Source: Bradyrhizobium sp. BR13661
GTDB taxonomy: Bacteria > Pseudomonadota > Alphaproteobacteria > Rhizobiales > Xanthobacteraceae
Length of the DNA: 59,712 bases
NCBI RefSeq assembly: GCF_029892425.1
Contig: NZ_JARXWB010000043.1
Location: forward strand, 1 to 59,712
Direction of reading: 5' to 3'
The notes beneath the pieces are model-generated. The model saw only the letters and a list, made by a program, of their open reading frames with translations. It ran no database searches and was not told where the DNA came from. Position 1 is the stretch's first letter, and every line of letters begins with the position of its first letter. Made by a program: the position numbers and the translations under genes. This document shows, piece by piece, positions 42,412-51,672 of this stretch.

Positions 42412-43341
42412 TTACCGGGCGCGATGACTTGCCGGGTCAAAAAAGGGCGCGCTGCCGCCAGACGAGTTGGGTGGACGGCGGACCAGGCATTCGAGCGAGC
42501 TCCCGGAAAGCGACTCATCCGGATTGCATTTCCGTAGCGCCGGTGGCCCGACCTCCCTGAGAGCAGGCGAGACATCCGATGCCCAGACTGGCCCGGCCTC
42601 CGTCTGTTCTTCAGGATGCTCGACGGCTACGCGCTCAAGGGGCAGAACCGCAAGCTGAAACTTGCCCAGCTGCGCGGCAACCATGAGCGCCTCCGCTTGC
42701 CGTTCAAGCAGCTCGAGCGTGACTGTCTTCGGAATACGGGCCTCGGTGCTAATCGCAGCCGCTACGTTGGTCGACGGGGTCAGAGACTGATCGATGGCGA
42801 TCACCCGTACGTCGCGCAGCATGGTCTCGCTGACCGTCTTGCGCCCGGGATCGGTTGCTTGTTCGCCGAAGCTTTGCGTCAATATCACATCCACACGATC
42901 GCCGGGCAAAGCCATCCCCGCCGCGCTTTGCGCCGCATCAACGAAAATCGATATGGCGCGGCTCCCCGGCTTGAGCACTGCAGCGAGAAATTGCCGATCG
43001 CCGGGCTTGACGAACTCGCTCGCAATCAGCGGCTCGTCCTGGGCAAAATTGCGCCGACTGATCGCGCCCAAGAATTCCGCTTCCGAAACTTGGCCACGCA
43101 TGAGATATCCGGGGCGAACCTCACCCGGCATCACGTCCTTCCAGGCGATATCCTCTTTTCGCAACAATGTGCCGAGGGCGATTGTACGGGCCGCCACCAG
43201 AACTGCCGGTCGGCTTTCGACCGATCTTTCGACTACCGCGACGGGGCGGCTTCTCATCTGGCTGAACCACGCGATGAAGAGTCCAGCTCCGACGAGCACC
43301 AAGACACCGCCTAAGGCAAGCAGGACGTTGCGCAAAAACAT
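42412..43341 (-). CDS. cpaB: Pilus assembly protein CpaB/RcpC
   Basis: The 309-residue protein has an N-terminal TM (NVLLALGGVLVLVGAGLFIA). A SAF/AFP-like domain (ARTIALGTLLRKEDIAWKDV, PLIASEFVKPGDRQFLAAVL) and a C-terminal domain (SRAISIFVDAAQSAAGMALP, GDRVDVILTQSFGEQA) follow. RcpC may bind peptidoglycan and modulate the secretin. It is the first gene of the cpaB-cpaE-cpaF-tadB-tadC transcript, and an AT-rich stretch at 43375-43430 upstream probably holds its promoter. Confidence 0.9.
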   Translation of the reverse strand: MFLRNVLLALGGVLVLVGAGLFIAWFSQMRSRPVAVVERSVESRPAVLVAARTIALGTLLRKEDIAWKDVMPGEVRPGYLMRGQVSEAEFLGAISRRNFAQDEPLIASEFVKPGDRQFLAAVLKPGSRAISIFVDAAQSAAGMALPGDRVDVILTQSFGEQATDPGRKTVSETMLRDVRVIAIDQSLTPSTNVAAAISTEARIPKTVTLELLERQAEALMVAAQLGKFQLAVLPLERVAVEHPEEQTEAGPVWASDVSPALREVGPPALRKCNPDESLSGSSLECLVRRPPNSSGGSAPFFDPASHRAR

Positions 43342-43505
43342 TGAAAGGACTTTCTGGCGGCCCCAGCATCAATGCAACTTAACGTTAGGTTGCAATATAT
43401 TCACTACTAGGAAGATGATTTTGATTTGAATCAAGGGGTCCAGCCCCTCGCGAGAACAACGAGGCGGTTCACCCTGGCCGCCGCCAACGCCGATAGCGGC
43501 GTGCA

Positions 43506-43535
43506 ATTCAATCGAACTTGATTCAATTGAACTTG
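43506..43535. repeat. Tandem 15-bp repeat at the end of the HD-GYP gene
   Basis: ATTCAATCGAACTTG (43506-43520) and ATTCAATTGAACTTG (43521-43535) are adjacent copies differing at one base. The second overlaps the last codons of the HD-GYP frame. This is probably a slippage duplication. Confidence 0.7.
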
Positions 43536-44712
43536 AAGCCCTTCTGGCGGAAGAGGGCGACGCAGGCGTCGACAGCCGCGGGGTCGTAAATGTGGTTTTT
43601 CCCGGCCTCGATCTCGGCCAGAGCCGCATCGAGACCGAGCCCGGCGCGATAGGGACGATGCGACATCATCGCGTCGACTACATCGGCGACCGCCAGGATC
43701 TTGGCCTCGATCAGGATGTCCTCGCCTTTGAGGTGGTTCGGGTAGCCCGAGCCGTCGAGCCGCTCGTGATGCTGCAGGATGGCTTGGGCGACGGACCAGG
43801 GAAACTTGATACCCTTTACGATGTCATATCCGGTTTGCGCGTGGGTCTGGACCATCTGGAATTCGAGCAGCGCAAACTGCCCGGCTTGGTCAGTATCTCG
43901 GCCGGCACGTTGATCTTGCCGACATCGTGAATCAGGCCTGCAAGGAAGATGCCCTCGACCTGCTCCTCTGTCAGACCGATCGCGCGCGCGATTGCGACCG
44001 CAAGATCAACCACGCGGCGCTGATGGCCTGCCGTGTAAACGTCGCGCATCTCAACTGCGGCGGCGATCGCCTGGACGGTCGCTTTCAGGTTTTCCTGCAC
44101 GGCGGAGAGCGCCGCCTCGTGCCCGACACGGTCGCGCCGCGCTGAAATTCCGAACGCAAGATCTCCGGCCAGCTCCTTCAGCAGGCCGACCTCCTCCGGG
44201 CCGAAGGCATCCTGTTCTCCTGCATAGAAAGCGAGGTTGCCGAACACTTCCGATTTAGTCTTGAGAGGCAGCGAGATGCTGGCGTAAAAACCGAACCTGA
44301 GTATGTCCTCGCGCCAGGGCGCCATGGCCGGATTGGTCGCGACGTCCTGGTTGATCTGCGCTTCACCGGTCCAAATCGCGGTCCCGGTCGGGCCCCGTCC
44401 CTTCTCGGTGTCCGCCCAGGTGATCTTCGCCGTTTGAACAAATTCGGGATGCTCGCCAGCCCATGCCACCGGCCGTACCGACTTGGCCTCGTCGTGTTCG
44501 GCAAACCCGATCCAGGCCAGGCGATAACCGCTGCATTCCACGCCGACCCTACACATTTCATCGAGCAATTCCTGCTCGGTTGTTGCGCGCACGGCTGCTG
44601 CGTCAGCCGCGCCGAGGGTTCTGAGCGTCCGATTGAGCCGATGAAGGGCGCGTTCCGTCTGCTTGCGCCCGGTGACCTGATCGATGGGAGTACCGCGGCA
44701 GCCGAAACGGCT
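43523..44712 (-). pseudogene. GAF-HD-GYP c-di-GMP phosphodiesterase, truncated and frameshifted
   Basis: The frame opens after a TGA at 44713 inside what looks like the end of a PAS domain (CRGTPIDQVTGRKQTERAL), runs through a GAF domain (EMCRVGVECSGYRLAWIGFA to LKELAGDLAFGISARRDRVG) and into the HD half (DVYTAGHQRRVVDLAVAIAR, AGLIHDVGKINVPAEILTKP). Near 43875-43881 a one-base loss shifts the frame; the second half reads EFQMVQTHAQTGYDIVKGIK, AILQHHERLDGSGYPNHLKG and ends QKGFKFN. All HD-GYP metal motifs are thus present but split, and the N-terminal PAS is lost. The enzyme would degrade c-di-GMP if the frame were repaired. A sequencing error could explain the frameshift, but not the truncation. 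Confidence 0.8.
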
Positions 44713-45336
44713 TCACCCCGAGCCGGGCTACAAACTCGAAACTGCGTTTTAGGCGAAGGCGTCGAGTTGCCAGGTTGATTCAATTTTTGCCTATGTGTTC
44801 GCGTTGCGCCAACGCAAATCGTTGGTCAATGCGTCCGATATACATTTGACTTGGCGAACAGACAGGTACCCAAACATACTGCTGACGAACGTCTATCGAC
44901 TGCACAATATGAAGTCATTTCCGGACACGCCCGGCTCCGTTCGATCGTCTGATGAAATAAGCTGAGCTATTCAATGCTCGACGATCCCGCTCCTTCATCA
45001 CCTATCCAGTAGACCCCTCGGTTACTCCTCCCATGGCCTATCGCACAACAAGCGTAGCGCTGAAACGAACCGTCCCGAGCGACCTGGCGATCCGCGAAGG
45101 TCGCATTTTGCGATCTCGCAGCGACGCCTCTGCTAGATGACCGGGCAACTTGAAAGCAGTCCGCGAGCACTGAAATTTACTTACAATTAAGTTTTTGGTA
45201 TCTAATTACCATTAAGAGCCTTAGAGGCCATGCCGGAGTTTCAGTTCTCCTACTCGCGGTCACAGCGCTCAGCGCCGCAATCGCTAGGACTCGTGGTGCA
45301 ATTGTTGTGGTTTCGCTACAGCACCGACGTATTTTT
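44713..45336. other. Intergenic region before the LysR gene
   Basis: No gene is supported. A small perfect hairpin GCGTTG-CGC-CAACGC lies near 44808-44822. A LysR-type palindrome is listed separately. This stretch marks the transition from the Tad locus to the conjugation module. Confidence 0.35.
45196..45211. promoter_or_regulatory. T-N11-A type palindrome upstream of the LysR gene
   Basis: TGGTATCTAATTACCA has 5-bp arms TGGTA/TACCA in an AT-rich patch about 125 bases before the LysR start. Its interrupted dyad suits a LysR-type operator and could serve autoregulation. Confidence 0.4.
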
Positions 45337-46287
45337 ATGCCCTATTCCAATAATAGGCCGCACGGCGGCAGCGCAATTTCGGGTCTTGACCTTCGGCAGC
45401 TCAGATATGCGGTGATAGCAGCGGATTACGGCAGCATCCGACAAGCCGCCGAAGCATTGCTGATAAAGCAATCCACTATCAGCCGCTCCATTCGTCAACT
45501 CGAAGACACGCTTGGGGTAGCGGTGTTTGCACGAACGAGCGGCGGCGTTCAGGCAACCGACGCGGGACGTCAATTTCTCCGCATGGCGCGATCCGTACTT
45601 GATCAGATGGATATGATCATAGCGGTGTCCCAAGCAAATGGACGGGGCGAATCGGGGCGACTCACCGTCGGATTCTGCACGTCACTGACGACCGGCAACC
45701 TTCGTGCGACGTTGCTCGAATTTCGAACGAGATTTCCGCATGTGCAGCTTGGGACTATCGAGCGATCGAGAGCGCGGCTTGTGACCGCGCTTCGCAACGG
45801 AGCCATCGACATTCACATTGTAACAGGTGACGCACCTTCCTTTTACAGCAAGGTAATGCGACTTTGGAGTGAGCGCATCCTGGTCGTTCTGCCGGAGAGC
45901 CATGCCCTTGCTGCGCAGGATGTCGTCTACTGGACGGATCTGCAAGACCAGACCATCTTGCTAAGTCAGTATGATCCGGGCCGCGAGCTGGAAGGACTGT
46001 TGACCACAAAGCTTACGTCAACAAGCGATCGCCTGCGGATCGAACGGCACGACGTTAGCCGTGGGGTCCTCAAGAGCCTGGTCGCCATGGGGCTAGGCTT
46101 AAGTCTTGTGCTCGAGTCAGACATCGGCGCCAATTTCCCCGGGTTGACGTATCGAGAAGTCCGGGACGGAACCGGACCAAGCCGCCTCGAGTTCGCCGCA
46201 GCATGGAGGGAGGATAACGAAAGTCCGCCGCTAAGGGATTTCATCAAGTTATTGAATGAACGCTATCCGGCATCTTTCCCCGTCTGA
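45337..46287 (+). CDS. LysR-family transcriptional regulator
   Basis: The 316-residue regulator has the LysR helix-turn-helix (YGSIRQAAEALLIKQSTISR-SIRQLEDTLG near residues 29-60) and a periplasmic-binding-like effector domain (ESGRLTVGFCTSLTTGNLRA, GLGLSLVLESDIG). Met at 45337 is used; a Met at 45307 would add ten residues. It is convergent with the DUF2274/trb operon and overlaps its last gene by 25 bases. LysR regulators are known beside trb loci of some integrative elements, so a role in conjugation control is plausible but unproven. Confidence 0.88.
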   Translation: MPYSNNRPHGGSAISGLDLRQLRYAVIAADYGSIRQAAEALLIKQSTISRSIRQLEDTLGVAVFARTSGGVQATDAGRQFLRMARSVLDQMDMIIAVSQANGRGESGRLTVGFCTSLTTGNLRATLLEFRTRFPHVQLGTIERSRARLVTALRNGAIDIHIVTGDAPSFYSKVMRLWSERILVVLPESHALAAQDVVYWTDLQDQTILLSQYDPGRELEGLLTTKLTSTSDRLRIERHDVSRGVLKSLVAMGLGLSLVLESDIGANFPGLTYREVRDGTGPSRLEFAAAWREDNESPPLRDFIKLLNERYPASFPV

Positions 46288-46520
46288 AGTTGCTTTCTTC
46301 TGGCTCGGGCAAACGCTCGATCAGTGGCCATGAAGCGCGTCAGCATGGGCACTATCAGTGATGTCGGATCGACCGCTTTTCCACTTTCGAGCTTTAGAAT
46401 TTCGGCATAGGCGACCAGATCGCGATGAGTGCTGGGCGGCATCCGCACGGTCAGACTAACTGGCATATCATCTTCAATGGCCGCGATCTTGAGCTTAGTC
46501 GGTTGTATCATTCGCTTCAT
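46263..46520 (-). CDS. DUF2274-family protein, last gene of the trb operon
   Basis: The 85-residue protein (LKIAAIEDDMPVSLTVRMPP, STHRDLVAYAEILKLESGKA) matches the DUF2274 type that regularly follows trbI in conjugative elements. It starts in a 4-base ATGA overlap with trbI. Its middle looks like a ribbon-helix-helix variant (LTVRMPPSTHRDLVAYAEIL), so DNA binding is possible. Function unknown. Confidence 0.8.
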   Translation of the reverse strand: MKRMIQPTKLKIAAIEDDMPVSLTVRMPPSTHRDLVAYAEILKLESGKAVDPTSLIVPMLTRFMATDRAFARARRKQLQTGKDAG

Positions 46521-47695
46521 GGTTCAATCACCAGGTCACGATTGACGATCACTCGTATCGGGAAGCCAGGCCGAATTGTCAGGGTTGGCTGAATATTGAG
46601 GTTCCTTCGAACGACTTGTTGTCCAGTCTGGTTCAAGGAATTCGCCCCGGTCAGGCGGAGCGCGTGAACAATATCGGTGTTGCTGCCGCTATCCGCACCA
46701 GAGCCAAGCTCCGCTCCCACGCCAAGGGTGGTTGACAGCAGCGCCGCCTTGAACAGCTCAGCCCAGTGATTGTCGACGTCGTCCTCGAGACCGGAATACC
46801 CGCCCGCATCCGTTCCCTGTTGCCGTTCCAGCACGATCGATCGACCATCCGGCATGATCAGACGCGTCCACACCAACAGCACCCGAGACTGGCCAAATGC
46901 GACCTGGCTATCATAGATTCCTATGAGTCTTGCGCCTTGCGGGATAAGTTTTGCACGGCCAGAAGGAGTATCATAGACCGCCTCTGTCACTTGTGCGGTG
47001 ATTTGGCCGGGGAGATCAGAGCGAATCCCGGTCATGAGCGCTGCCGGAATGATGGTCCCCGCTTGAACGACGTATGGAGATGCAGGACGCAGAAGCCTGT
47101 CGGGCGCCGTGGTCCGCCGATCGATGGGAGCATTGACGAACAGTTGCTTGCGATCCTGCCCATTCTGCGTGAAGGTTTCGTCCGAGGATGATGCCGTGGC
47201 GTTGGTGGCCGTCTCCTGAGATGCAGCATGCGGCGACGTCGGCGGCGCGGTTGTCGATGCAAAGACTTTGCTGGTCCGAGCTGCCTCGGTTTCCTGGTTG
47301 GCACGTTGTTGTTCAGCGTCAAGGCCGATTGCTGATGCCGCCGTTGCGCTGGCGGGCGCCGGGTCACCCAGCTTCGGCGGTCCAGATCGGGTGGTCTCGT
47401 GTGAAACGCCGCCATAGTCTTGCGGTAACTTCGTCAGACCGTCTGCCACGTTGTGATGGTCTGTGCTGTAGAGTTCGCCCAGTGCGGGATTGTGCGGCGG
47501 GTTGCCCAAGGCCCATAGCACCGCGCCGGCGACGAGCAGCAAAGCCAGCGTGCTGCCGCCTGCAAGAATTTTGCGGGAGAGCCGCGTGATCTTGGGACGC
47601 TCTGTAGCCAATCGTACGGCCTGCGTATGATCAGTCGACGCCGATCTTGGTCCAGTTGAAGGACTGACGCGCTCGCTTGAACCATTGTCCGTCAC
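46517..47695 (-). CDS. trbI: Conjugal transfer protein TrbI (VirB10-like)
   Basis: The 392-residue protein has a cytoplasmic N-terminus, one TM (LAGGSTLALLLVAGAVLWAL, ~residues 44-63), a long Ala/Thr/Pro-rich periplasmic linker and the VirB10 C-terminal domain (PYVVQAGTIIPAALMTGIRS, RLIGIYDSQVAFGQSRVLLV, LTIRPGFPIRVIVNRDL). It spans the envelope and links the inner-membrane ATPases to the outer-membrane core. It overlaps trbG by four bases. Confidence 0.93.
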   Translation of the reverse strand: MTDNGSSERVSPSTGPRSASTDHTQAVRLATERPKITRLSRKILAGGSTLALLLVAGAVLWALGNPPHNPALGELYSTDHHNVADGLTKLPQDYGGVSHETTRSGPPKLGDPAPASATAASAIGLDAEQQRANQETEAARTSKVFASTTAPPTSPHAASQETATNATASSSDETFTQNGQDRKQLFVNAPIDRRTTAPDRLLRPASPYVVQAGTIIPAALMTGIRSDLPGQITAQVTEAVYDTPSGRAKLIPQGARLIGIYDSQVAFGQSRVLLVWTRLIMPDGRSIVLERQQGTDAGGYSGLEDDVDNHWAELFKAALLSTTLGVGAELGSGADSGSNTDIVHALRLTGANSLNQTGQQVVRRNLNIQPTLTIRPGFPIRVIVNRDLVIEP

Positions 47696-48675
47696 GATCG
47701 GCCTCCGTCGTTCCTCGCAATCCGCACTATCTGTTGCTTCTCTCCGCCAAGGCGCAGTTCGGCCGCGGCAAACAGACGGTCGGCAATCAGGATATTTTTG
47801 TAGACGCGATAGTTGACGAGCTCCGGTTTGCCGTCCTGGCCGACGACGAACAGCGGCGGCATTTCGCCCTGTGCGATCCCGGGCGAGAATTCGATATAGA
47901 CCTTTCGGCCGTCATCATACGCATTGACTGGCCGCCAGGGCGGGTTGTCGCCCTCAACGACGTAGCGGTAGCGGCGCTGGTCTATCGCCGGGATGAGCGG
48001 AGTTGGGGGCAAAGCCTTGGAGCGGTCCCTTCGGTCTTCGGGGTAAAACCAGGCGACCGACGGCATGTATGGCCTTTCGCGGGAGCGCAGCTCGATGAGG
48101 TAAGTCCGCCGGTCGGTGTTGACGACGAGATTTGTCTCGATAGCGGTCCGCGTCGGCTTGACCATGATGTGGACGCGCCTGGTATCTCCGTTGCCGCTTT
48201 CGGTATCGCCGACGATCCAGCGTACGGTGTCGCCGGCGGCAAGTGGTCCCGAACCGGTCAGCTGCTCGCCCGGCTCGAGCGCGATATCGGTAATCTGGCC
48301 GGGCGAGGCATAGATCTGATAGAGCGCGCCGGGGCTGTAAGGAAACACCTGGACGGCGTTGAAGTACCCTGCCCGCCGCGGCTCGACCCGCGCGGCATCA
48401 TTGGCCGTCGCGATCCGGTCCGCCGGCTCGTTGGCCTCCTCATCGCCCTTCTTACCGCCGCGGGTTGGTGTCCAGGGCGGCGGGACGTGCAGCGGGCGCG
48501 CGCGTTCGTCCGCCGCCATTGGGAGATCGGGGGACGATTGTAGGTCGTTATCATAGCTGACCTGCGGGGGCTTGAACGTTGTGCAGCCGGAGAGCGCGGC
48601 CGTTACGAGAACGACGAGACCAACGGGGCCGCTATTGCGCTTCAGACCAACCGACAACGGTGCAGGCTTTCTCAC
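47692..48675 (-). CDS. trbG: Conjugal transfer protein TrbG (VirB9-like lipoprotein)
   Basis: The 327-residue protein from a GTG at 48675 overlaps the trbF stop (GTGA) and begins with a lipoprotein signal (LVVLVTAALSGCTTFKPP). The VirB9/CagX domain shows AVQVFPYSPGALYQIYASPG, HIMVKPTRTAIETNLVVNTD, RRTYLIELRS and YRVYKNILIADRLFAAAELR. It forms the outer-membrane core with TrbI. The longer frame up to 48837 lies inside trbF and is not used. Confidence 0.9.
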   Translation of the reverse strand: MRKPAPLSVGLKRNSGPVGLVVLVTAALSGCTTFKPPQVSYDNDLQSSPDLPMAADERARPLHVPPPWTPTRGGKKGDEEANEPADRIATANDAARVEPRRAGYFNAVQVFPYSPGALYQIYASPGQITDIALEPGEQLTGSGPLAAGDTVRWIVGDTESGNGDTRRVHIMVKPTRTAIETNLVVNTDRRTYLIELRSRERPYMPSVAWFYPEDRRDRSKALPPTPLIPAIDQRRYRYVVEGDNPPWRPVNAYDDGRKVYIEFSPGIAQGEMPPLFVVGQDGKPELVNYRVYKNILIADRLFAAAELRLGGEKQQIVRIARNDGGRS

Positions 48676-49355
48676 TGGCCAAGCTCCTTCGACCAGTTGA
48701 TGGAATTGACATAAACGCCAAGCGGATTCTTGCGCAGGCGATCGGTGTCGCGCGGGGTTTCGATGATCACGGAAAGGATCGCGGTCCAGCGCTCGGTCGC
48801 AGCGAGCTGGCCGCTGTCGTAACGGCGCTCGGTCCATGCCACTCGAAAGCTTTGCGGTGAGGCGCGGATGACGCTGGAAATCTCGACCGCGACCTGGGTG
48901 TTGCCGAGCTTGACAAAGGGATCGTTCGTTCGGGCGTAATCGTTCAACGCGGCGGCGCCACGATCGGTCGTGAAATCGTAGGCTCTGAGCCAGTCCTGCC
49001 GCAGCACGATGGCGTCGGTCGGCAAGCCCCGTACATCCTCGATAAACCGCGCGAGATGAAACGCAATTTGCGGATCAGTCGGCTGATAGGAGGAACTTGC
49101 CGGCGCAACCGCCTGGGCCTGGCCGAGATGATCAACCTGCACGACCCACGGAGTGATCGTGCCTTGGGTGGATTCCCAGACGAGAGCCGCGGCGAGCCCG
49201 CCGGACAGCAACAGGCATCCAAATGCCATCAACCGCCAGTTCCTGGCTTGGACCCGGGCCGAACCAATCCGCTCATCCCAGACTTGTGCTGCCTTCTGAT
49301 AGGGCGTTACGGGCTGCGGCGTGCTGCCGTAGTGCACGGATGGCCGCTTGAACAT
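48672..49355 (-). CDS. trbF: Conjugal transfer protein TrbF (VirB8-like)
   Basis: The 227-residue bitopic protein has a TM segment (WRLMAFGCLLLSGGLAAALV, ~residues 41-60) and the VirB8 periplasmic domain (QIAFHLARFIEDVRGLPTDA, QSFRVAWTERRYDSGQLAAT, NPLGVYVNSINWSKELGQ). It nucleates the transfer complex. Its ATG shares a base with the trbL stop (TGATG). Confidence 0.92.
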   Translation of the reverse strand: MFKRPSVHYGSTPQPVTPYQKAAQVWDERIGSARVQARNWRLMAFGCLLLSGGLAAALVWESTQGTITPWVVQVDHLGQAQAVAPASSSYQPTDPQIAFHLARFIEDVRGLPTDAIVLRQDWLRAYDFTTDRGAAALNDYARTNDPFVKLGNTQVAVEISSVIRASPQSFRVAWTERRYDSGQLAATERWTAILSVIIETPRDTDRLRKNPLGVYVNSINWSKELGQ

Positions 49356-50560
49356 CAGTGTCCTCCCTCGGACAGATCAACGGAAGCCCCGCTACCTGCG
49401 CTATCACCACTGCGGACAGCATGAGTGGCAGCGGATGCCCCTTGATTGACCGTCTGCGCACGTTTCATCCGGCGCGCCCAGGCCGGTGCTGCATCACTCG
49501 TTGACGAGCTGCTTGCGAAGCTCGCAGCCATACGGCGCAGCGGGCTGACAATCGCCGAGCCGCCTGCGCTCGCGACACCCGACAGTCCTCCGGCTCGGTA
49601 GGCACTGGTTGCCCCGCTCGCAACCGAGGCGACCCCACGGGCTCCGCCCAGCAGCGCGCCGCCGGCCATTCCGACACCACCGGTGGCAAGACCCGCGCCC
49701 GCAACGACGGCACCGCCTGCGGCCAAGCCGGTGCCGACTGCGGCGCCGGCACCGAGCTGTGGTCCGCCCGACACGATGCCGTTGGCAATTCCCGGTCCAA
49801 AGATGCCAAGGCCCAGAAGGGCAAGGGCTCCGAGCACGAGCGCCATGGCGTTATCGATGGTCGGCTGATTGCCACCAAAACCGGCCGTGAACTGGGTAAA
49901 CAGCGTCGACCCGATACCGACGATGACGGCCAGCACCAGAACCTTGACGCCCGACGAAATCACGTTGCCCAGCACGCGCTCGGCGGCAAAGTCGGTCTTG
50001 CCGAACAGACCGAATGGGATCAGCACGAAGCCCGCGAGCGTCGTCAGCTTGAACTCGATGAGGGTGATGAAGAGCTGGATGGCCAGAATAAAGAACGCCA
50101 GCAGCACCACGATCCAGGCAAACAACAGCACCGAGATCTGGACGAAGTTCTCGAAGAAGCTGACATAGCCCATCAGCCCTGAGATCGAATCGAGAATCGG
50201 TCGTCCGGCATCGAGCCCAACCTGAGCAATCTTTCCTGGCCGCAAGAAGTCGGCCGTGGAAAGGCCAGTGCCGGAAGCTTTCAGCCCCAAGCCGGCAAAG
50301 CTCTCGAAGACGATGCGTGCGAGGCTGCTCCAATTGCCGATCAGGAACGCGAAGACGCCGACAAACAAGGTCTTCTTGACGACCCGGGCCAGAATGTCCT
50401 CATCCGCCCCCCATGCCCAGAATAGGCCGGCAAGCGTGACGTCGATTGCCGCGAGCGTCGTGGCAAGATATCCGACTTCGCCCCCGAGCAGGCCAAACCC
50501 GGAATCGATGTACCGGGTGAACGTCTCCAGAAACTGATCAATGATTCCCGTGCCACCCAT
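49355..50560 (-). CDS. trbL: Conjugal transfer protein TrbL (VirB6-like)
   Basis: The 401-residue polytopic membrane protein has a typical start (MGGTGIIDQFLETFTRYIDS), several hydrophobic helices (LAFFILAIQLFITLIEFKLT, LVLGALALLGLGIFGPGIAN) and a long Gly/Ala-rich C-terminal tail from residue ~270. It forms the inner-membrane channel for DNA transfer. It starts four bases after trbK ends. Confidence 0.92.
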   Translation of the reverse strand: MGGTGIIDQFLETFTRYIDSGFGLLGGEVGYLATTLAAIDVTLAGLFWAWGADEDILARVVKKTLFVGVFAFLIGNWSSLARIVFESFAGLGLKASGTGLSTADFLRPGKIAQVGLDAGRPILDSISGLMGYVSFFENFVQISVLLFAWIVVLLAFFILAIQLFITLIEFKLTTLAGFVLIPFGLFGKTDFAAERVLGNVISSGVKVLVLAVIVGIGSTLFTQFTAGFGGNQPTIDNAMALVLGALALLGLGIFGPGIANGIVSGGPQLGAGAAVGTGLAAGGAVVAGAGLATGGVGMAGGALLGGARGVASVASGATSAYRAGGLSGVASAGGSAIVSPLRRMAASFASSSSTSDAAPAWARRMKRAQTVNQGASAATHAVRSGDSAGSGASVDLSEGGH

Positions 50561-50563
50561 CGT

Positions 50564-50938
50564 TCACTCCTTGTCGGTCGGCTGGATCGGAGGGGAATCA
50601 GATGGCAGACGGCTCTCGTCCTTCGGGGCAACGAACAACGAGGAGCCCGCTTGGGCCGCCCTGGTATCGGACGTTGCTGGAGCTTTCTGCCCGTGAAACT
50701 GGCGATGGTTCTCATTCGAGGCTTTCAGACACTCGGGCAGAGCGTCATTCTCCTCGTTGGTTACAGAGCGGCATTCCGTGAGCTTCGGCAGCAATGGAAC
50801 GAATGTCAGGTCGGCGGACACGGGTTTGTTCGTCTGCTCCCCGCCGCCGTGTAGCCGAATCGCGCAGGCAGCGACGACAAGGAGAACCAGCACGACGGCT
50901 GAGAAGGTTGGAGTTCGTTGGACCATTTTCGTTTTCAT
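50564..50938 (-). CDS. trbK: Putative entry exclusion protein TrbK-alt
   Basis: The 124-residue protein has an N-terminal signal or anchor (FSAVVLVLLVVAACAIRLHG) and the characteristic Cys pair region LTFVPLLPKLTECRSVTNEE then NDALPECLKA. This is the alternative TrbK family found between trbJ and trbL. It is expected to block redundant conjugation into cells already carrying the element. Met at 50938 overlaps the trbJ stop by four bases (ATGA); the longer frame lies antiphase to trbJ and is not real. Confidence 0.85.
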   Translation of the reverse strand: MKTKMVQRTPTFSAVVLVLLVVAACAIRLHGGGEQTNKPVSADLTFVPLLPKLTECRSVTNEENDALPECLKASNENHRQFHGQKAPATSDTRAAQAGSSLFVAPKDESRLPSDSPPIQPTDKE

Positions 50939-51672
50939 CAGTGAAACATCTGCACGGTTGTGGGTTGATAGCCGGCGCCATGGGTCAGGAAACGCCGCAG
51001 TTGCTCCCTGCCCTGGTCCTGGGCGGCCGCATGCTGCGCGGACTCCAGGTTTTGTGCGCGCGAATGAGCCGCGATGACCGCCGTGAGATCGGCAAGCTGC
51101 TGGGCCTGCAGCGCCAAAAGCTGATTGCCGGCCTGGGCCGCTTGCAGCGCGCCGGTCGCCCCCTGGCTCGAGGTGACAAGAGCGGACATCTCGGTGCGGT
51201 TGGTGTCGAGGTTGCCGACGACCGTGGCTTGTGTCCGCAAAGCATCCTGCAAGCCCGCCATTGCATTCTGCCAACGGCTTTGCGCGTTCGCTATCAACGC
51301 CTGGTCCGAAACGCTCGATGATGCGGACGCATAGGTCGTAGAGAAAGCACGATCGATCTGCTGGATGTCATAGGCGATGCGCTGAGCTTGGGCGAGAAGC
51401 TGCTGGGTTCGCAGGATCGATTGCTCCAGCTGCAACAACGACGAAAACGGCAGCGTGGCCAAATTCTTCGCCTGGTTGATCAGCATCTGCGCCTGATTTT
51501 GCAGCGACACGATCTGGTTGTTGACCTGTTGCAGGGTACGAGCTGCAGTCAGCACGTTCTGCGCATAATTGTTGGGGTCGAACACAACCAACTGCGCCGA
51601 ACAAGGCCTGCAGCCAACGATTAGGGTGACCGCAATGACGCCGACGGCGGCAAGACGACACAGGCGCTTCAT
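50938..51672 (-). CDS. trbJ: Conjugal transfer protein TrbJ (VirB5-like)
   Basis: The 244-residue exported protein has a signal peptide (RLAAVGVIAVTLIVGCRPCS), then VVFDPNNYAQNVLTAARTLQ and long coiled helices rich in Gln and Ala. It is the VirB5 counterpart, a minor pilus component. Its ATG overlaps the trbE stop (ATGA). Confidence 0.9.
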   Translation of the reverse strand: MKRLCRLAAVGVIAVTLIVGCRPCSAQLVVFDPNNYAQNVLTAARTLQQVNNQIVSLQNQAQMLINQAKNLATLPFSSLLQLEQSILRTQQLLAQAQRIAYDIQQIDRAFSTTYASASSSVSDQALIANAQSRWQNAMAGLQDALRTQATVVGNLDTNRTEMSALVTSSQGATGALQAAQAGNQLLALQAQQLADLTAVIAAHSRAQNLESAQHAAAQDQGREQLRRFLTHGAGYQPTTVQMFH

